From NCBI GenBank assembly GCA_937864175.1, contig CALMJH010000009.1, forward strand, positions 1-54,354: a DNA stretch of 54,354 bases. The letters run 5' to 3'. Below, piece by piece: positions 7,652-17,404 of the stretch. A program made the translations under genes and the position numbers. Each line of letters begins with the position of its first letter. Position 1 is the first letter of the stretch. The DNA is from an uncultured Burkholderiales bacterium. Lineage in GTDB: Bacteria; Pseudomonadota; Gammaproteobacteria; Burkholderiales; Burkholderiaceae_A. The notes beneath the pieces were generated by a model. The model searched no databases. It saw nothing but the letters and a program-made list of their open reading frames with translations, and was not told the origin of the DNA.

Positions 7652-8598
7652 GTCTTCTTTCGTCGGGCAGGGCTGGGTTTCACCGTCTGACAGCCGGGCA
7701 GGTCCGTAGACAAGATGACATCGGCCAGGCGCTGGACAGCAGCCTGCCGGGCAAAGCTCTTGCGGCTCACCATGACCACCCGGCGGGTGGGAATGGGCTT
7801 GTCGAATTCGACATGGGCCAGCATGGGGTCCTTGCCAAGCGAGTCCACTGCCATTTTGGGCAGCACCGTGATGCCCAGGCCCGAGGCCACCATGTGACGG
7901 ATGGTCTCCAGAGAGCTCCCCTCGAAAGACTTCTGAATACCACCAGAGCTCTGGGCATAGCGGGCTGCCTCGGGGCAGACCTCAAGGACCTGGTCCCTAA
8001 AACAGTGGCCAATGCCCAGCAAGAGCATGGTCTCTTTCTCTAGTTGGCTCGAGGCAATGGATTTGCGACTGGCCCAGGCATGGCCCTTGGGAACCGCCAC
8101 CACAAAGTCTTCGTCATAGAGCGGGACAAGATCGAGCCCCGAAGCATCAAAGGGCTCTGCCAGGATAGCGACATCGATCTCCCCAGTTCGAAGCTGCTCG
8201 AGCAGCTTAAGCGTCTGGTTCTCGAAGAGGATGAGGGGCATGCCAGGATGCTTACGAATCATCTGCTTCATGATGCGCGGCAGAAGGTAGGGGCCAATCG
8301 TAAAAATGACCCCAACCGACAAGGGGCCCGTGAGGGGGTCTCGACCCTGGGCCGCCAGCGACTTGATCTTGGCAACCTCATCCAGGATGAGTTGGGCCTG
8401 GGCCACGATCTCGCTGCCAACGGGTGTAAGGCCTACCTCGGCCCCACCTCTTTCAAAAATCTGCGTCCCCAGTTCATCCTCCAGTTTCTTGATGCTGATC
8501 GACAGGGTCGGCTGACTCACAAAGCAGGCCTCGGCTGCTCGGGAAAAATGGCGCTCTCTGGCCACTGCAACAATGTAACGAAGCTCAGTCAGGGTCAT
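7648..8598 (-). CDS. oxyR: Hydrogen peroxide sensing LysR-type regulator OxyR
   Basis: This is a 316-residue protein. The N-terminal winged helix-turn-helix spans about 1-60 (LRYIVAVARERHFSRAAEA, then SQPTLSISIKKLE), and an effector domain starts at about 90. The redox loop GHCFRDQVLEVC places cysteines at 199 and 208, exactly the numbering of E. coli OxyR, so peroxide sensing by disulfide formation is expected. SSLETIRHMVASGLGITVLP is also typical. The start ATG directly follows the recG stop with no intervening base, and cysM overlaps its stop, giving a recG-oxyR-cysM unit. The recG-oxyR order is common in Burkholderiales. Confidence 0.95.
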   Translation of the reverse strand: MTLTELRYIVAVARERHFSRAAEACFVSQPTLSISIKKLEDELGTQIFERGGAEVGLTPVGSEIVAQAQLILDEVAKIKSLAAQGRDPLTGPLSVGVIFTIGPYLLPRIMKQMIRKHPGMPLILFENQTLKLLEQLRTGEIDVAILAEPFDASGLDLVPLYDEDFVVAVPKGHAWASRKSIASSQLEKETMLLLGIGHCFRDQVLEVCPEAARYAQSSGGIQKSFEGSSLETIRHMVASGLGITVLPKMAVDSLGKDPMLAHVEFDKPIPTRRVVMVSRKSFARQAAVQRLADVILSTDLPGCQTVKPSPARRKKT

Positions 8599-10677
8599 CT
8601 AGGTACTCGTCAGAAGATCATCTGCCTGATGGGCCCAGCGATCTAAAAGGGCATGGATCTGATCCATCGATACCCCCATGGCCGTTCTTGCAACTGGATC
8701 GGACCAGGCTGCGAGGAGGCGCTGCCCATAGTCCACTGCAAAGGCCACCAGGTCTTGGTCTCGGGTTAGATCGCTAAACCTCAGGCTTGGTTCGCCTGAT
8801 TGTCGCATGCCAAGCAACTCACCAGGACCTCGCTGGGCCAGGTCTCGGTTAGCCAGTTCAAAGCCGTCGTCGGTCTCGTAGAGCGCCTTGAGCCGCTGCC
8901 TGGCCGCCTCCGACAGCGGCTCGTCGAACAACAAAATGCAACTACTCTGACCAGCCCCTCGACCCACCCGTCCACGGAGTTGGTGCAGTTGTGCCAGACC
9001 AAACCGCTCGGCATGGTCAATCACCATGAGCCTGGCCTGGGGGACGTCCACGCCCACCTCGATCACGGTGGTGGCGAGCAATACGCGCAGATCCCCACTG
9101 GCAAAGCGGGCCATCACCGCCTGCTTGTCCTTCGCTGGCATGCGTCCATGAACCACTCCAAGGCGGTCTCCCAGCAGAGGCGCCAGCCAGGCCTGGGTCT
9201 CCTCGAGTGCCAATAAGGCCCGCTCGGCATCCTGCTGTTCTTCGATGACTGGGCAGACCCAGTAGGCCTGCCCCTCCTCGGTATCGATGTAGTTCAGCAG
9301 ACGCTGTGCCAGTTCCTCTCGCTTGGACATGGCCATCAATCGAGTCCGAATGGGAGTGCGGCCCGGCGGGCGCTCATCGATCACCGAGACATCCAAATCA
9401 GCCAGAAAGGTCATGGCCAGGCTTCTGGGAATGGGGGTGGCCGACATCCCAACGGTGTGCGAGACCAGACCATCGGCGGTCTCGCGCAGGGCCAGTCGCT
9501 GCCCAACACCGAAGCGGTGCTGCTCGTCGACCAGGGCTAGACCCAGCCTGTGAAAGTTCACTGACTTTTGAATCAAGGCATGGGTGCCCACCACCACCTG
9601 AGCCTGTCCCTCACTGATCATGGACAAGGCCTCCCGACGAGAGGCCGCTGGCATGCCCCCTTTGAGCAAGAGGACCCTCACCCCCAGAGGTGCCAGCCAC
9701 TCTGAGGCCTTCTGAAAAAGTTGCTGCGCCAGGATCTCAGTGGGGGCCATGAGGGCCGCCTGCCAACCCGCTCCGACGGCCTGGGCTGCAGCCAGCACCG
9801 CCACCACCGTCTTGCCGCTGCCCACATCGCCTTGGATCAGTCGATGAGCTGGGCGAGACTGGGCCAAGTCTTGGCTGACCTGCTGCCAGGCCCGCTGCTG
9901 GGCGCCAGTTAACTGAAAGGGCAAGGCAGCACGCAGGCGGTCGCTCAACCCCTGCTGGTCCACCAAAGCCGGAGCCTGCCGAACAGCCCGGCGGGCCCTG
10001 GCCCGACGCAGTGCGATCTGTTGGGCCACCAACTCGTCGAGCCGAATCCGCCGCCAACAGGGTTCCAACTCTGCTGGTCCATGGGCATGAATCGGCGGGG
10101 CATGAAGGGTCTGAATGGCCTTGGGTAGATCGGGTAGTCCGAGCGTCTGTAAGGTCTGCTGATCCAGCCACTCGGCCGGCAGGGCAATGGCCAGAGCCTG
10201 GGCAATGTGTCGGGCGATGATCGGCTGGCTGAGTCCCTGGGTGGTGGGGTAGATCGAGACCAGGCTTGGGCTGGCCGGCTGATCGGGCTCTAGCCATCCC
10301 CAACGAATCTTGGGGTGAATAAATTCCAGGCCATTGGGAGCACGTCGAGCCTGCCCAATCAACCGCAACTGCGTCCCGGGTACAAATCGTTGGCGCAGGG
10401 ACTCGTTGAAATAGAACAGCCGCAGACTCGCCTGGGTGAGGTCATCCTGAACCAAGACCACCAGCGTGCGACGGGGCTTGAAGACCACCTGGGCGGCCAG
10501 CACCGTGACCTGGGACTGAACCGTCTGTCCGGGCAGCACAGCACCCAGAGGCACCACCTGCGATTCGTCCTCATAGCGCAGCGGGAAATGCAGCACACGG
10601 TCGATCGGTCTGAGCAGACCGAGCTTGACCAGTCCGGCTGGCAGCGGACGGGGCTTGACCGTCGCTGCGGCCGGCAT
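8599..10677 (-). CDS. recG: ATP-dependent DNA helicase RecG
   Basis: This is a 692-residue superfamily 2 helicase that reverses stalled forks and processes branched DNA. An N-terminal wedge domain (OB fold, about 50-130) is followed by helicase motifs: Walker A GDVGSGKT at 283-290, DEQHRFG at about 384 (the DEQH variant typical of RecG), SATPIPRSL, and motif VI QLRGRVGRG near 570. The length is normal for the family. It starts three bases from the end of the ridA-like gene and ends where oxyR begins. Confidence 0.96.
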   Translation of the reverse strand: MPAAATVKPRPLPAGLVKLGLLRPIDRVLHFPLRYEDESQVVPLGAVLPGQTVQSQVTVLAAQVVFKPRRTLVVLVQDDLTQASLRLFYFNESLRQRFVPGTQLRLIGQARRAPNGLEFIHPKIRWGWLEPDQPASPSLVSIYPTTQGLSQPIIARHIAQALAIALPAEWLDQQTLQTLGLPDLPKAIQTLHAPPIHAHGPAELEPCWRRIRLDELVAQQIALRRARARRAVRQAPALVDQQGLSDRLRAALPFQLTGAQQRAWQQVSQDLAQSRPAHRLIQGDVGSGKTVVAVLAAAQAVGAGWQAALMAPTEILAQQLFQKASEWLAPLGVRVLLLKGGMPAASRREALSMISEGQAQVVVGTHALIQKSVNFHRLGLALVDEQHRFGVGQRLALRETADGLVSHTVGMSATPIPRSLAMTFLADLDVSVIDERPPGRTPIRTRLMAMSKREELAQRLLNYIDTEEGQAYWVCPVIEEQQDAERALLALEETQAWLAPLLGDRLGVVHGRMPAKDKQAVMARFASGDLRVLLATTVIEVGVDVPQARLMVIDHAERFGLAQLHQLRGRVGRGAGQSSCILLFDEPLSEAARQRLKALYETDDGFELANRDLAQRGPGELLGMRQSGEPSLRFSDLTRDQDLVAFAVDYGQRLLAAWSDPVARTAMGVSMDQIHALLDRWAHQADDLLTST

Positions 10678-10679
10678 GC

Positions 10680-11081
10680 TTAGCCGAGCACCATGACTGC
10701 CTCGGCCTCAAAGGCGGCTCCTCGGGGCAGGCTGGCCACCCCCACTGCCGCGCGGGCCGGATAAGGCTGGTCAAAATACTGGGCCATGATCTCGTTGACC
10801 TTCGCAAAGTGCGACAAGTCGGTGAGAAACAGGTTGACCTTCACCACATCGTTGAGGCTGCCGCCGGCAGCCTGGGCCACTGCGGCAAGGTTTTTAAAGG
10901 CCTGATGAATCTGCAACACCACACCCTCGGGGCTGTTGTCGCCCACCAGGGTCATGGTTGCGGGGTCGAGCGGAATCTGTCCCGACAGCCAGACGGTCTG
11001 TCCCACCCGAACGGCCTGTGAGTAGGTGCCAATGGCGGCGGGGGCCTGGTCGGTTGAGACAATCTGTCGTGTGGTACTCAT
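10680..11081 (-). CDS. RidA family enamine/imine deaminase
   Basis: This is a 133-residue protein of the YjgF/YER057c/UK114 family. Archetypal members hydrolyse reactive 2-aminoacrylate-type enamines released by PLP enzymes. The conserved stretches are [20 protein letters not shown], the Q-x-x-x-x-F/L-x-N-L helix, [20 protein letters not shown] and [16 protein letters not shown], which includes the substrate-binding arginine. It lies ten bases after a ferric-reductase-like gene and two bases before recG on the same strand, so it is probably co-transcribed. Subfamily (RidA proper or a paralogue) cannot be fixed by eye. Confidence 0.9.
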   Translation of the reverse strand: MSTTRQIVSTDQAPAAIGTYSQAVRVGQTVWLSGQIPLDPATMTLVGDNSPEGVVLQIHQAFKNLAAVAQAAGGSLNDVVKVNLFLTDLSHFAKVNEIMAQYFDQPYPARAAVGVASLPRGAAFEAEAVMVLG

Positions 11082-11090
11082 GCAGTGCTC

Positions 11091-12320
11091 CTAGGTTTTA
11101 AAAGTTTCCATATGAATCTGGTGAGGCTCAAAGCCGTGCCCCGTTAGTACATCCTGAACAGTCTGCATCATCTGTGGCGGTCCACAGACCAACGCCTGCC
11201 ACCCAGCCAAATCCTGCGGCAACAGCGGGCCAAGGCCCTGGGCATCGGTCTGACCTACCCCGCCAGTCCAGTCGGCAGTGGGTTCAGACACCAGACAATC
11301 CACCCGCAGCCCAAGGCCAGGTAAGTCAGTGAGTTCATCATTCGGGAAAAATTGCCCTGGATGGCGGTTGCCGATCACCAGATGTGTCACCAACTGGCCT
11401 CCATAGGCTGTCACCCAATCGCGACGGGCCTGCAAGACCGACAGCAAAGGCGCCAAGCCGATACCCCCAGCGACCAGCAGCAGGCGGGGGGCGTCGACCA
11501 GACCACGCCCAAACGTTCCATAAGGTCCATCCAGGTACACGGTTCGCCCAGGCCGGCAGTGCTGTCCCAAAGACTTGGTGAAGTCACCGACCGCCTTGAT
11601 CAAAAACGTCAGCGCCACTGGTCCTGGCTGTGAGCCTGGCCGGGCTGGCGCCGAGGCGATCGAAAAGGGATGGTCATGCAGTCCAAAAGCAGAGCCGGAC
11701 TTGATCCAGACGAACTGGCCGGCCTGATAATCGAAGGAGGGGCCGCTCACCTGCTGGAGACGAAGATGCCAAGTTCGGTCTGCAACCTCTTCGAGGCCAA
11801 CCACCCGAAAAGGCCGGCGCAGCAGCGCCCAGGGGCGGACGAAATAAATCCAGGTCAAGGCCAGCAGACCGACAGCCGTAAAGGCCACCAAAGCCCAATG
11901 CACAGTTGGGATGGCCTTGCCAAGCCAACCGCCTGAGCGGGCATGGGCCAGGCCCAACCCCAAGGCACCGATCGCCAACAGTCCGTGCGAGCGTCGCCAA
12001 GCCTCATAGCGCATGGGCAGTTCATCGCGCGAGAGGGCCATGACCACCACCGCAATCAGCGCGAAGAGGGCCAGAAACCCCAGACCGAGCCCGCTGCCCG
12101 ACATGCGGATGTCACCCAGAAAATAAAAGAGGGGATGCGCCATGAACAGGACCAACACCGCCCGGCCTACCATCTGGTGGAGCCGCATGACGCCGTCAAT
12201 CGACCAACGGCCAGTTAACCAGGAAAAACGGCCCGATAGCAGGCTTTCGACGGCCAGAAGCCCCATGCCCAATACACCCGCCCATGAGGAGAGGTGCGCT
12301 AGAAAATCGGTCATCGGCAT
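11091..12320 (-). CDS. Ferric-reductase-like membrane flavoprotein
   Basis: This is a 409-residue protein. The N-terminal half (about 5-170) has roughly six hydrophobic helices with histidines (LHQMVGRAVLVLFMAHP, RRSHGLLAIGALGLGLAHA) that could hold haem, as in the ferric reductase/NADPH oxidase transmembrane domain. The C-terminal half is a ferredoxin-reductase module with an FAD-binding HDHPFSIASAP, DGPYGTFGRG, the NAD-ribose loop LLVAGGIGLAPLLSVL, and VCGPPQMMQTVQDVL. It would pass electrons from NAD(P)H through FAD and haem across the membrane to iron or another acceptor. The start is ATG 12320, or ATG 12314 two codons in. It is divergent from mmsA. Confidence 0.82.
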   Translation of the reverse strand: MPMTDFLAHLSSWAGVLGMGLLAVESLLSGRFSWLTGRWSIDGVMRLHQMVGRAVLVLFMAHPLFYFLGDIRMSGSGLGLGFLALFALIAVVVMALSRDELPMRYEAWRRSHGLLAIGALGLGLAHARSGGWLGKAIPTVHWALVAFTAVGLLALTWIYFVRPWALLRRPFRVVGLEEVADRTWHLRLQQVSGPSFDYQAGQFVWIKSGSAFGLHDHPFSIASAPARPGSQPGPVALTFLIKAVGDFTKSLGQHCRPGRTVYLDGPYGTFGRGLVDAPRLLLVAGGIGLAPLLSVLQARRDWVTAYGGQLVTHLVIGNRHPGQFFPNDELTDLPGLGLRVDCLVSEPTADWTGGVGQTDAQGLGPLLPQDLAGWQALVCGPPQMMQTVQDVLTGHGFEPHQIHMETFKT

Positions 12321-12416
12321 GGGCTCAAGGGTTTTCCCATCGGGTTTTCATAGGTCTCGTTGTTTATTATTGAGAAGTTTCTCTTTAACGCCTAAAACAA
12401 GCCTCGCGAGTCGGCC

Positions 12417-13922
12417 ATGAATCAAATCCTCCAATACATCAATGGTGCATCGGTCTCTGGTGCCAGCCAGCGTTTCCAAGACATTACCAACCCCGCCACC
12501 GGTCAGGTGACCAGCCGGGTCCAACTGGCCTCACGCAATGACGTCGCCAAGGCAGTGGCCAACGCCCAGGAGGCCTTTGCCAGTTGGTCGCAGGTGCCGC
12601 CACTGCGCCGGGCCCGCATCCTGTTCAAGTTCCTGGACTTGCTCAACCAGCACCGAGATGAGCTGGCCAGGTCTATTACCGCAGAGCATGGCAAGGTCTT
12701 TACAGACGCTCAGGGTGAGGTGACCCGAGGCATCGAGATTGTGGAATTTGCCACTGGCATTCCACAGCTGCTCAAGGGTGACTACACCGAACAAGTCTCC
12801 ACCAACATCGACAACTGGACCATGCGCCAGCCACTGGGTGTTGTTGCGGGTATCACGCCCTTTAACTTCCCCGTCATGGTGCCAATGTGGATGTACCCCG
12901 TGGCCATTGCCTGCGGCAATACCTTTGTGCTCAAGCCCAGCCCCATCGACCCCAGCCCCAGCCTGTTGCAGGCTGAGTTGCTGAAAGAGGCCGGTCTGCC
13001 AGATGGCGTCTTCAACGTCGTTCAGGGCGACAAAGAGGCGGTCGATGCGCTCTTGGACCACCCGGATGTCAAAGCCATCAGCTTTGTGGGCTCCACGCCG
13101 ATTGCCAACTACATCTACGAGACAGGTGCCCACCACGGCAAGCGGGTACAGGCACTCGGTGGGGCCAAGAACCACATGGTGGTGATGCCCGACGCAGACG
13201 TTGACCAAGTCGTCGACGCCCTGATTGGCGCGGCCTATGGCTCCGCCGGTGAGCGCTGCATGGCGATCTCAGTGGCCGTCCTGGTCGGTGATGTGGGCCA
13301 GAGGGTCATGCCCAAGCTGGTGGAGCGCACCAAGTCGCTGAAGGTTCTTGACGGCATGAACCTGGCGGCGGAGATGGGGCCCATTGTCACCCAGGCAGCC
13401 CATGACCGCATCACCGGCTACATCCAGGCTGGGGTGGACGAGGGTGCCAAGCTGCTGGTCGATGGCCGTCAGTTCGATGCCAAGCAGACCGGCACTGGCT
13501 GCGAAAAAGGATTCTGGATGGGGGGCAGTCTCTTTGACCAAGTCACCCCCGACATGAAGATCTACAAAGAAGAAATCTTTGGCCCCGTGCTGTCCTGCGT
13601 ACACGTCAAAGACTTCGCCCACGCCGTCGACCTCATCAACGCCCACGAGTTTGGCAATGGCACCAGCTGCTTTACCCGTGACGGCAACATTGCCCGTGAA
13701 TTCGCCCGGCGCATCCAGGTGGGCATGGTAGGCATCAATGTGCCCATCCCGGTGCCCATGGCCTGGCATGGCTTTGGTGGCTGGAAGCGCTCGCTCTTTG
13801 GTGACATGCATGCCTACGGCGAAGAGGGCGTGCGTTTCTACACCAAGCAAAAATCCATCATGCAGCGCTGGCCCGAAAGCATTGCCAAAGGCGCCGAATT
13901 CGTGATGCCCACCTCGAAGTAA
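12417..13922 (+). CDS. mmsA: Methylmalonate-semialdehyde dehydrogenase (CoA-acylating)
   Basis: This is a 501-residue aldehyde dehydrogenase superfamily protein. The catalytic cysteine lies in [11 protein letters not shown] (about Cys 282). [14 protein letters not shown] and [15 protein letters not shown] are hallmarks of MmsA/IolA, which converts methylmalonate semialdehyde (valine, pyrimidine or inositol breakdown) or malonate semialdehyde to propionyl-CoA or acetyl-CoA, with NAD and CoA. It stands alone, without mmsB or iol genes, but the window also holds a malonate module and an amino acid transporter. The 96-base gap upstream is A+T-rich and should contain its promoter. Confidence 0.93.
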   Translation: MNQILQYINGASVSGASQRFQDITNPATGQVTSRVQLASRNDVAKAVANAQEAFASWSQVPPLRRARILFKFLDLLNQHRDELARSITAEHGKVFTDAQGEVTRGIEIVEFATGIPQLLKGDYTEQVSTNIDNWTMRQPLGVVAGITPFNFPVMVPMWMYPVAIACGNTFVLKPSPIDPSPSLLQAELLKEAGLPDGVFNVVQGDKEAVDALLDHPDVKAISFVGSTPIANYIYETGAHHGKRVQALGGAKNHMVVMPDADVDQVVDALIGAAYGSAGERCMAISVAVLVGDVGQRVMPKLVERTKSLKVLDGMNLAAEMGPIVTQAAHDRITGYIQAGVDEGAKLLVDGRQFDAKQTGTGCEKGFWMGGSLFDQVTPDMKIYKEEIFGPVLSCVHVKDFAHAVDLINAHEFGNGTSCFTRDGNIAREFARRIQVGMVGINVPIPVPMAWHGFGGWKRSLFGDMHAYGEEGVRFYTKQKSIMQRWPESIAKGAEFVMPTSK

Positions 13923-13942
13923 GACGGGCTGCTCTGGGCGGT

Positions 13943-14902
13943 CTAGGCCCCCTGCTGGCCCTGCGCAGTCAGCCAGAGCCCCCCAGCAATGAGCACGAAA
14001 CCCAGACCGTGGTACCACTCCGGTGGCTCAGCGAGGACCACCAGAGAGAGCAAGGCAGTGAATAGCGGAATCAGGTTGGCGGCCATGCCTGTCACCGCAG
14101 GGCCCGCCCGAGATACGGCAAGCCCCCAACAGCGGTACGCCACAATCGCAGGCCCAAGGGCAACGTAGACCACGCCCAGCGCTAGTGTCCAGGTCCACTG
14201 GACTTCGGCTCGTGGGGTGACAGACGACTCCGGCCAGAGCCACTCCAACCCAGCAAAGACCAGACACCAGACGAGGCCCAAGGCTGTCTGGGCGAGCAGA
14301 TGGGCTGCCCAGTCCGCCTGAATCCGAGAATCGGCCTGTCCTGGCCAGGGCCGCGACAGCAGCCAGCTGTACCAGGCCCAGAGGACTGAGGCCAAGACCA
14401 TCAGAAGGTCACCCGAAACCAACGACAGGCCCAGCAGCCGGTCCAGCTCGCCCCTGGCCAGAACTACCAAGACTCCCACCATCGAGGCCGCAACCCCCAG
14501 CCAAGACAATGCCCGAACAGCCTGTCCATAGAAGACCCGGCCCATCAACAGGGTAAAGAGTGGGATGGCCGAACTCACCAGCGTCACATTGATGGGACTC
14601 GAGGTCTGAAGGGCAAGATAGAGCAGGGTGTTGTAAGACCCCATCCCAAGAAAACCCAGCAGCAGGTACCTGGGCCAGTTCTGCCAGAGCGGCGAGTGGC
14701 GTCTCAATACCCATCCCGCCAGTGGGAGCAAGAGAACAAAGACCAGACTCCAGCGCAACAAGTTGAGCATAATGGGGGCCACGAGGTCTTGCAGAAGACG
14801 AGCCACCAGGGCGTTGCCCGCCCACAACAGGGGTGGGGTCAACAACAACAGCACGGTGCCGAAACTCAGCGATGGTTGAGGAGTCGAATTCTGGGAGGCC
14901 AC
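13943..14902 (-). CDS. EamA/DMT family transporter
   Basis: This is a 319-residue inner-membrane protein with about ten hydrophobic helices arranged as two EamA repeats. The first begins LLLLTPPLLWAGNALVARL, the second near 175 with DLLMVLASVLWAWYSWLL. P-I-x-x-x-L-x-x-x-x-L-x-E (LIPLFTALLSLVVLAEPPE) closes the second repeat. Such proteins usually export amino acids or other small metabolites; the substrate cannot be inferred. The start codon appears to be GTG 14902; no strong ribosome site is visible. It converges on mmsA and diverges from apaG. Confidence 0.85.
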   Translation of the reverse strand: MASQNSTPQPSLSFGTVLLLLTPPLLWAGNALVARLLQDLVAPIMLNLLRWSLVFVLLLPLAGWVLRRHSPLWQNWPRYLLLGFLGMGSYNTLLYLALQTSSPINVTLVSSAIPLFTLLMGRVFYGQAVRALSWLGVAASMVGVLVVLARGELDRLLGLSLVSGDLLMVLASVLWAWYSWLLSRPWPGQADSRIQADWAAHLLAQTALGLVWCLVFAGLEWLWPESSVTPRAEVQWTWTLALGVVYVALGPAIVAYRCWGLAVSRAGPAVTGMAANLIPLFTALLSLVVLAEPPEWYHGLGFVLIAGGLWLTAQGQQGA

Positions 14903-14933
14903 AGGCTATTTTGACCGACCTTTGAGTAAAGCC

Positions 14934-15323
14934 ATGTCCAACCCCAGTCTTCGCATCGATGTCCAGGTGACCTACCTGCCCCATGAATCCGCGCCCGGCG
15001 AGGACCTCTGGGGGTTTGCGTACACCATCACGATTACCAACACCGGGGACATTGCTGCCCAAGTCATGGGCCGGCACTGGGTCATTGACGACTCACGTGG
15101 CCACCATCAGGAAGTAAAAGGACTTGGCGTTGTTGGCAAACAGCCCTACCTCCAGCCAGGCGAATCCTTTCAATACACCAGTGGAACCAGGATCAAGAGT
15201 CCGGTGGGCAGCATGCACGGGCGCTATTTCTGTATTGCAGACGACGCCACACTTTTTGAGACCGCCATCCCGGCCTTTGCCCTGAAGGCTGAGGGCGAAG
15301 AGACCGCCCGGGTGCTGCACTAG
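14934..15323 (+). CDS. apaG: ApaG domain protein
   Basis: This is a 129-residue protein starting at ATG 14934 (a TTG four codons earlier is possible). The immunoglobulin-like ApaG fold is recognisable from WGFAYTITITNTGDIAAQVMGRHWVI, VVGKQPYLQPGESFQYTSG and GSMHGRYFC. ApaG is linked to cobalt/magnesium resistance and nucleotide metabolism in enterobacteria, but its biochemical activity is not settled. It ends where the DCC-family gene begins (TAG directly followed by ATG). Confidence 0.93.
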   Translation: MSNPSLRIDVQVTYLPHESAPGEDLWGFAYTITITNTGDIAAQVMGRHWVIDDSRGHHQEVKGLGVVGKQPYLQPGESFQYTSGTRIKSPVGSMHGRYFCIADDATLFETAIPAFALKAEGEETARVLH

Positions 15324-15683
15324 ATGGCGCAGTTGCGAGTCTTTTACGACGGAGCCTGTCCGCTCTGCCGACAAGAAATATCGGTCTACCAGCGGGCAGA
15401 TCGAGCACAGGCCATTGAGTGGTGCGATGTGAGTGACCCACGCAACACAGGACTGCCCCTGTCCAGGGAGGCCCTACTCGCCAGGTTTCATGTCCAGCAG
15501 AGGGATGGGCAGTTGATCAGTGGTGCGCGGGGCTTTATCCAAGTCTGGCGTTACCTGCCTGGTTGGCGATGGCTGGCGCTCCTCGCCTCTCTCCCAGGTC
15601 TTCCTGCGCTCCTTGAGCTGGCCTACAGAGCCTTTCTGAGGATCCGCCCCCTCATCCAGGCGCGCTTTCGGCGGCCCGCTTGA
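15324..15683 (+). CDS. DCC family thiol-disulfide oxidoreductase-like protein (DUF393)
   Basis: This is a 119-residue protein opening with LRVFYDGACPLCRQEI, the D-x-x-C-x-x-C motif (cysteines about 13 and 16) that names the family. A second family element is the short WCDVSDP (about 33-39), and the C-terminus has hydrophobic and basic helices. Members are thought to be thioredoxin-like; their role is not well defined. It is packed between apaG and a DNA glycosylase gene, sharing the stop/start TTGA with the latter. Confidence 0.85.
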   Translation: MAQLRVFYDGACPLCRQEISVYQRADRAQAIEWCDVSDPRNTGLPLSREALLARFHVQQRDGQLISGARGFIQVWRYLPGWRWLALLASLPGLPALLELAYRAFLRIRPLIQARFRRPA

Positions 15684-16339
15684 TTCCACCGCTGGACTGG
15701 GCTGCCAGCTCAGCGGCCCTCGCCCAGTCGGACCCAAGACTGGGGGCTCTGTTGTCCACGCTGGGAGGGACAAGACTCGAGTCCCGTGGGGAGCCTTTTT
15801 CCTGCCTGGTCCGCGCCATCGTTGGACAACAGATTTCGGTTCGGGCTGCCGATACCGTCTGGCACCGTCTCATGGGCCTGCTAGGCCCAGACCAGTCGGG
15901 GTCTCTTCAGCCCATTGCACTTCTTCGTCGAGCCGATGACCTCCGCTCCGTAGGCCTCTCGGGCCGAAAGGTGAGTTATTTGCTCGCGCTTGCAGAGCGC
16001 TTTCACCAGACCCACGACTTGTCCCAGCAGCTGGCAGGCATGCCCGATGATGCGGTCATTCGTCTCCTTACAGAGCTGCCAGGGATTGGCCCCTGGACGG
16101 CCCAGATGTTTCTGATCTTTACGCTCATGCGGCCCGACGTCTTTCCAGCCGATGACCTGGGCGTACTCAAAGCCATTGGCCTGCTGTATGCGGATGAATT
16201 TCCAAGAGACTGGGCCAATCGACCCCTGCGGCAGCGACAAGAACAGGCCCTGGACTTCTCGAGGCGGTGGGTGCCACACCGGACCGTGGCCACCTGGTTG
16301 CTCTGGCGAAGCATAGACCCGGTGCCGGTGGCCTACTGA
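15680..16339 (+). CDS. DNA-3-methyladenine glycosylase II-like (AlkA family)
   Basis: This is a 219-residue helix-hairpin-helix DNA glycosylase that removes alkylated purines. The HhH motif and the following helix are LLTELPGIGPWTAQMFLIF (about 133-151), and the catalytic aspartate is in FPADDLGV. IVGQQISVRAADTVW (about 46-60) matches the family entry helix. It lacks the AlkA N-terminal domain, as do the short bacterial and yeast Mag1-type enzymes. The start is TTG 15680, overlapping the stop of the DCC gene by four bases. It is followed by the convergent tRNA-Thr gene. Confidence 0.9.
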   Translation: MIPPLDWAASSAALAQSDPRLGALLSTLGGTRLESRGEPFSCLVRAIVGQQISVRAADTVWHRLMGLLGPDQSGSLQPIALLRRADDLRSVGLSGRKVSYLLALAERFHQTHDLSQQLAGMPDDAVIRLLTELPGIGPWTAQMFLIFTLMRPDVFPADDLGVLKAIGLLYADEFPRDWANRPLRQRQEQALDFSRRWVPHRTVATWLLWRSIDPVPVAY

Positions 16340-16372
16340 GAGGGGCTGCACCATGATCGACTCACGATGGGG

Positions 16373-16448
16373 TGGTGCCGGTGAAAGGAATCGAACCCTC
16401 GACCTTCGCATTACGAATGCGCTGCTCTACCGACTGAGCTACACCGGC
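16373..16448 (-). tRNA. tRNA-Thr(CGT)
   Basis: This is a complete cloverleaf of 76 bases including encoded CCA. The acceptor stem GCCGGTG/CACCGGC pairs perfectly, the D arm is GTAGCTCAGTCGGTAGAGC, and the anticodon stem GCGCA/TGCGA closes the loop TTCGTAA with anticodon CGT. The T loop is TTCGATT. It lies 20 bases after ispH on the same strand and may be processed from the fkpB-ispH transcript. Confidence 0.95.
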
Positions 16449-16468
16449 ACGGTGATAAGCCCGCTAGT

Positions 16469-17404
16469 CTAATTCAAGCCCTTGGGCAATGGAAACCGAA
16501 TGTGCTCCTCGGCACCAGGCAGGCGGCGGACCGCACCGGCCCCCGCAGCCTTGACTGCCGAGACCAGGCCCTGAACCAAATCCTCCGGCGCAGAGGCGCC
16601 AGCCGTAATGCCCACCCGTGAGCGGCCCACTAGCCAGTCAGCCTTCAACTCACTGGCGTCGTTGACCAGGTAGGCGGGAACGCCATGACGCTCGGCCACC
16701 TCGCGCAGACGGTTGCTGTTGGAACTGGTGGGGCTGCCGACCACCAAGACCAGATCCACCGACTGGCTCATGAGCTTGACGGCATCCTGACGGTTCTGGG
16801 TGGCGTAACAGATGTCGCTGAACTTGGGCCCTCGGATCTCAGGAAACTTGGCCCTCAGGGCTTGCACCACACTGGCCGTGTCATCGACCGAGAGGGTGGT
16901 CTGGGAGACATAGGCCAGCCGACTTGGTGTTCGAACACTCAGGGTTGCCACCTGGGCCTCGTCTTCCACCAGGTAAATACCAGAGTCCAGCTGGCCCATC
17001 GTCCCCTCAACCTCTGGATGCCCATGGTGGCCGATCATCACAATCTCATAGCCTTCGGCTGCCAGTTTCCGGACCTCGACGTGGACCTTGGTCACCAGGG
17101 GGCAGGTGGCATCAAAGACCTCCAGCTCACGCTCAGTGGCATGGTCGCGAACCTTTCGGGAGACCCCATGGGCGCTCATAATCACCCGGGCGCCCAGGGG
17201 AACCTCGTTGAGGTCCTCCACAAACACCGCGCCTTTTTCTCGTAGGTCTCGAACAACATGGTCGTTGTGGACAATCTCATGACGGACATAGATGGGGGCT
17301 CCGAACTTCGTCAGGGCCTTCTCAACAATCTCAATGGCGCGATCGACTCCGGCACAAAAGCCGCGAGGCTCTGCCAAGACAATTTCCTCTGGTCCCTTGC
17401 TCAT
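16469..17404 (-). CDS. ispH: 4-hydroxy-3-methylbut-2-enyl diphosphate reductase
   Basis: This is a 311-residue 4Fe-4S enzyme for the last step of the MEP isoprenoid pathway, making IPP and DMAPP. The three cluster cysteines are at 17 (EPRGFCAGV), 101 (DATCPLVTK) and 199 ([11 protein letters not shown]). The catalytic Glu and His regions are present ([20 protein letters not shown]), as is SSNSNRL for diphosphate binding. Its ATG overlaps the fkpB stop (ATGA), the common proteobacterial fkpB-ispH arrangement. Confidence 0.97.
   Translation of the reverse strand: MSKGPEEIVLAEPRGFCAGVDRAIEIVEKALTKFGAPIYVRHEIVHNDHVVRDLREKGAVFVEDLNEVPLGARVIMSAHGVSRKVRDHATERELEVFDATCPLVTKVHVEVRKLAAEGYEIVMIGHHGHPEVEGTMGQLDSGIYLVEDEAQVATLSVRTPSRLAYVSQTTLSVDDTASVVQALRAKFPEIRGPKFSDICYATQNRQDAVKLMSQSVDLVLVVGSPTSSNSNRLREVAERHGVPAYLVNDASELKADWLVGRSRVGITAGASAPEDLVQGLVSAVKAAGAGAVRRLPGAEEHIRFPLPKGLN

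Noticed and set aside
13269..14018. A 249-residue frame antisense to mmsA
   Set aside because: It is G+C-driven open frame on the reverse of a conserved gene; composition and start are unconvincing.
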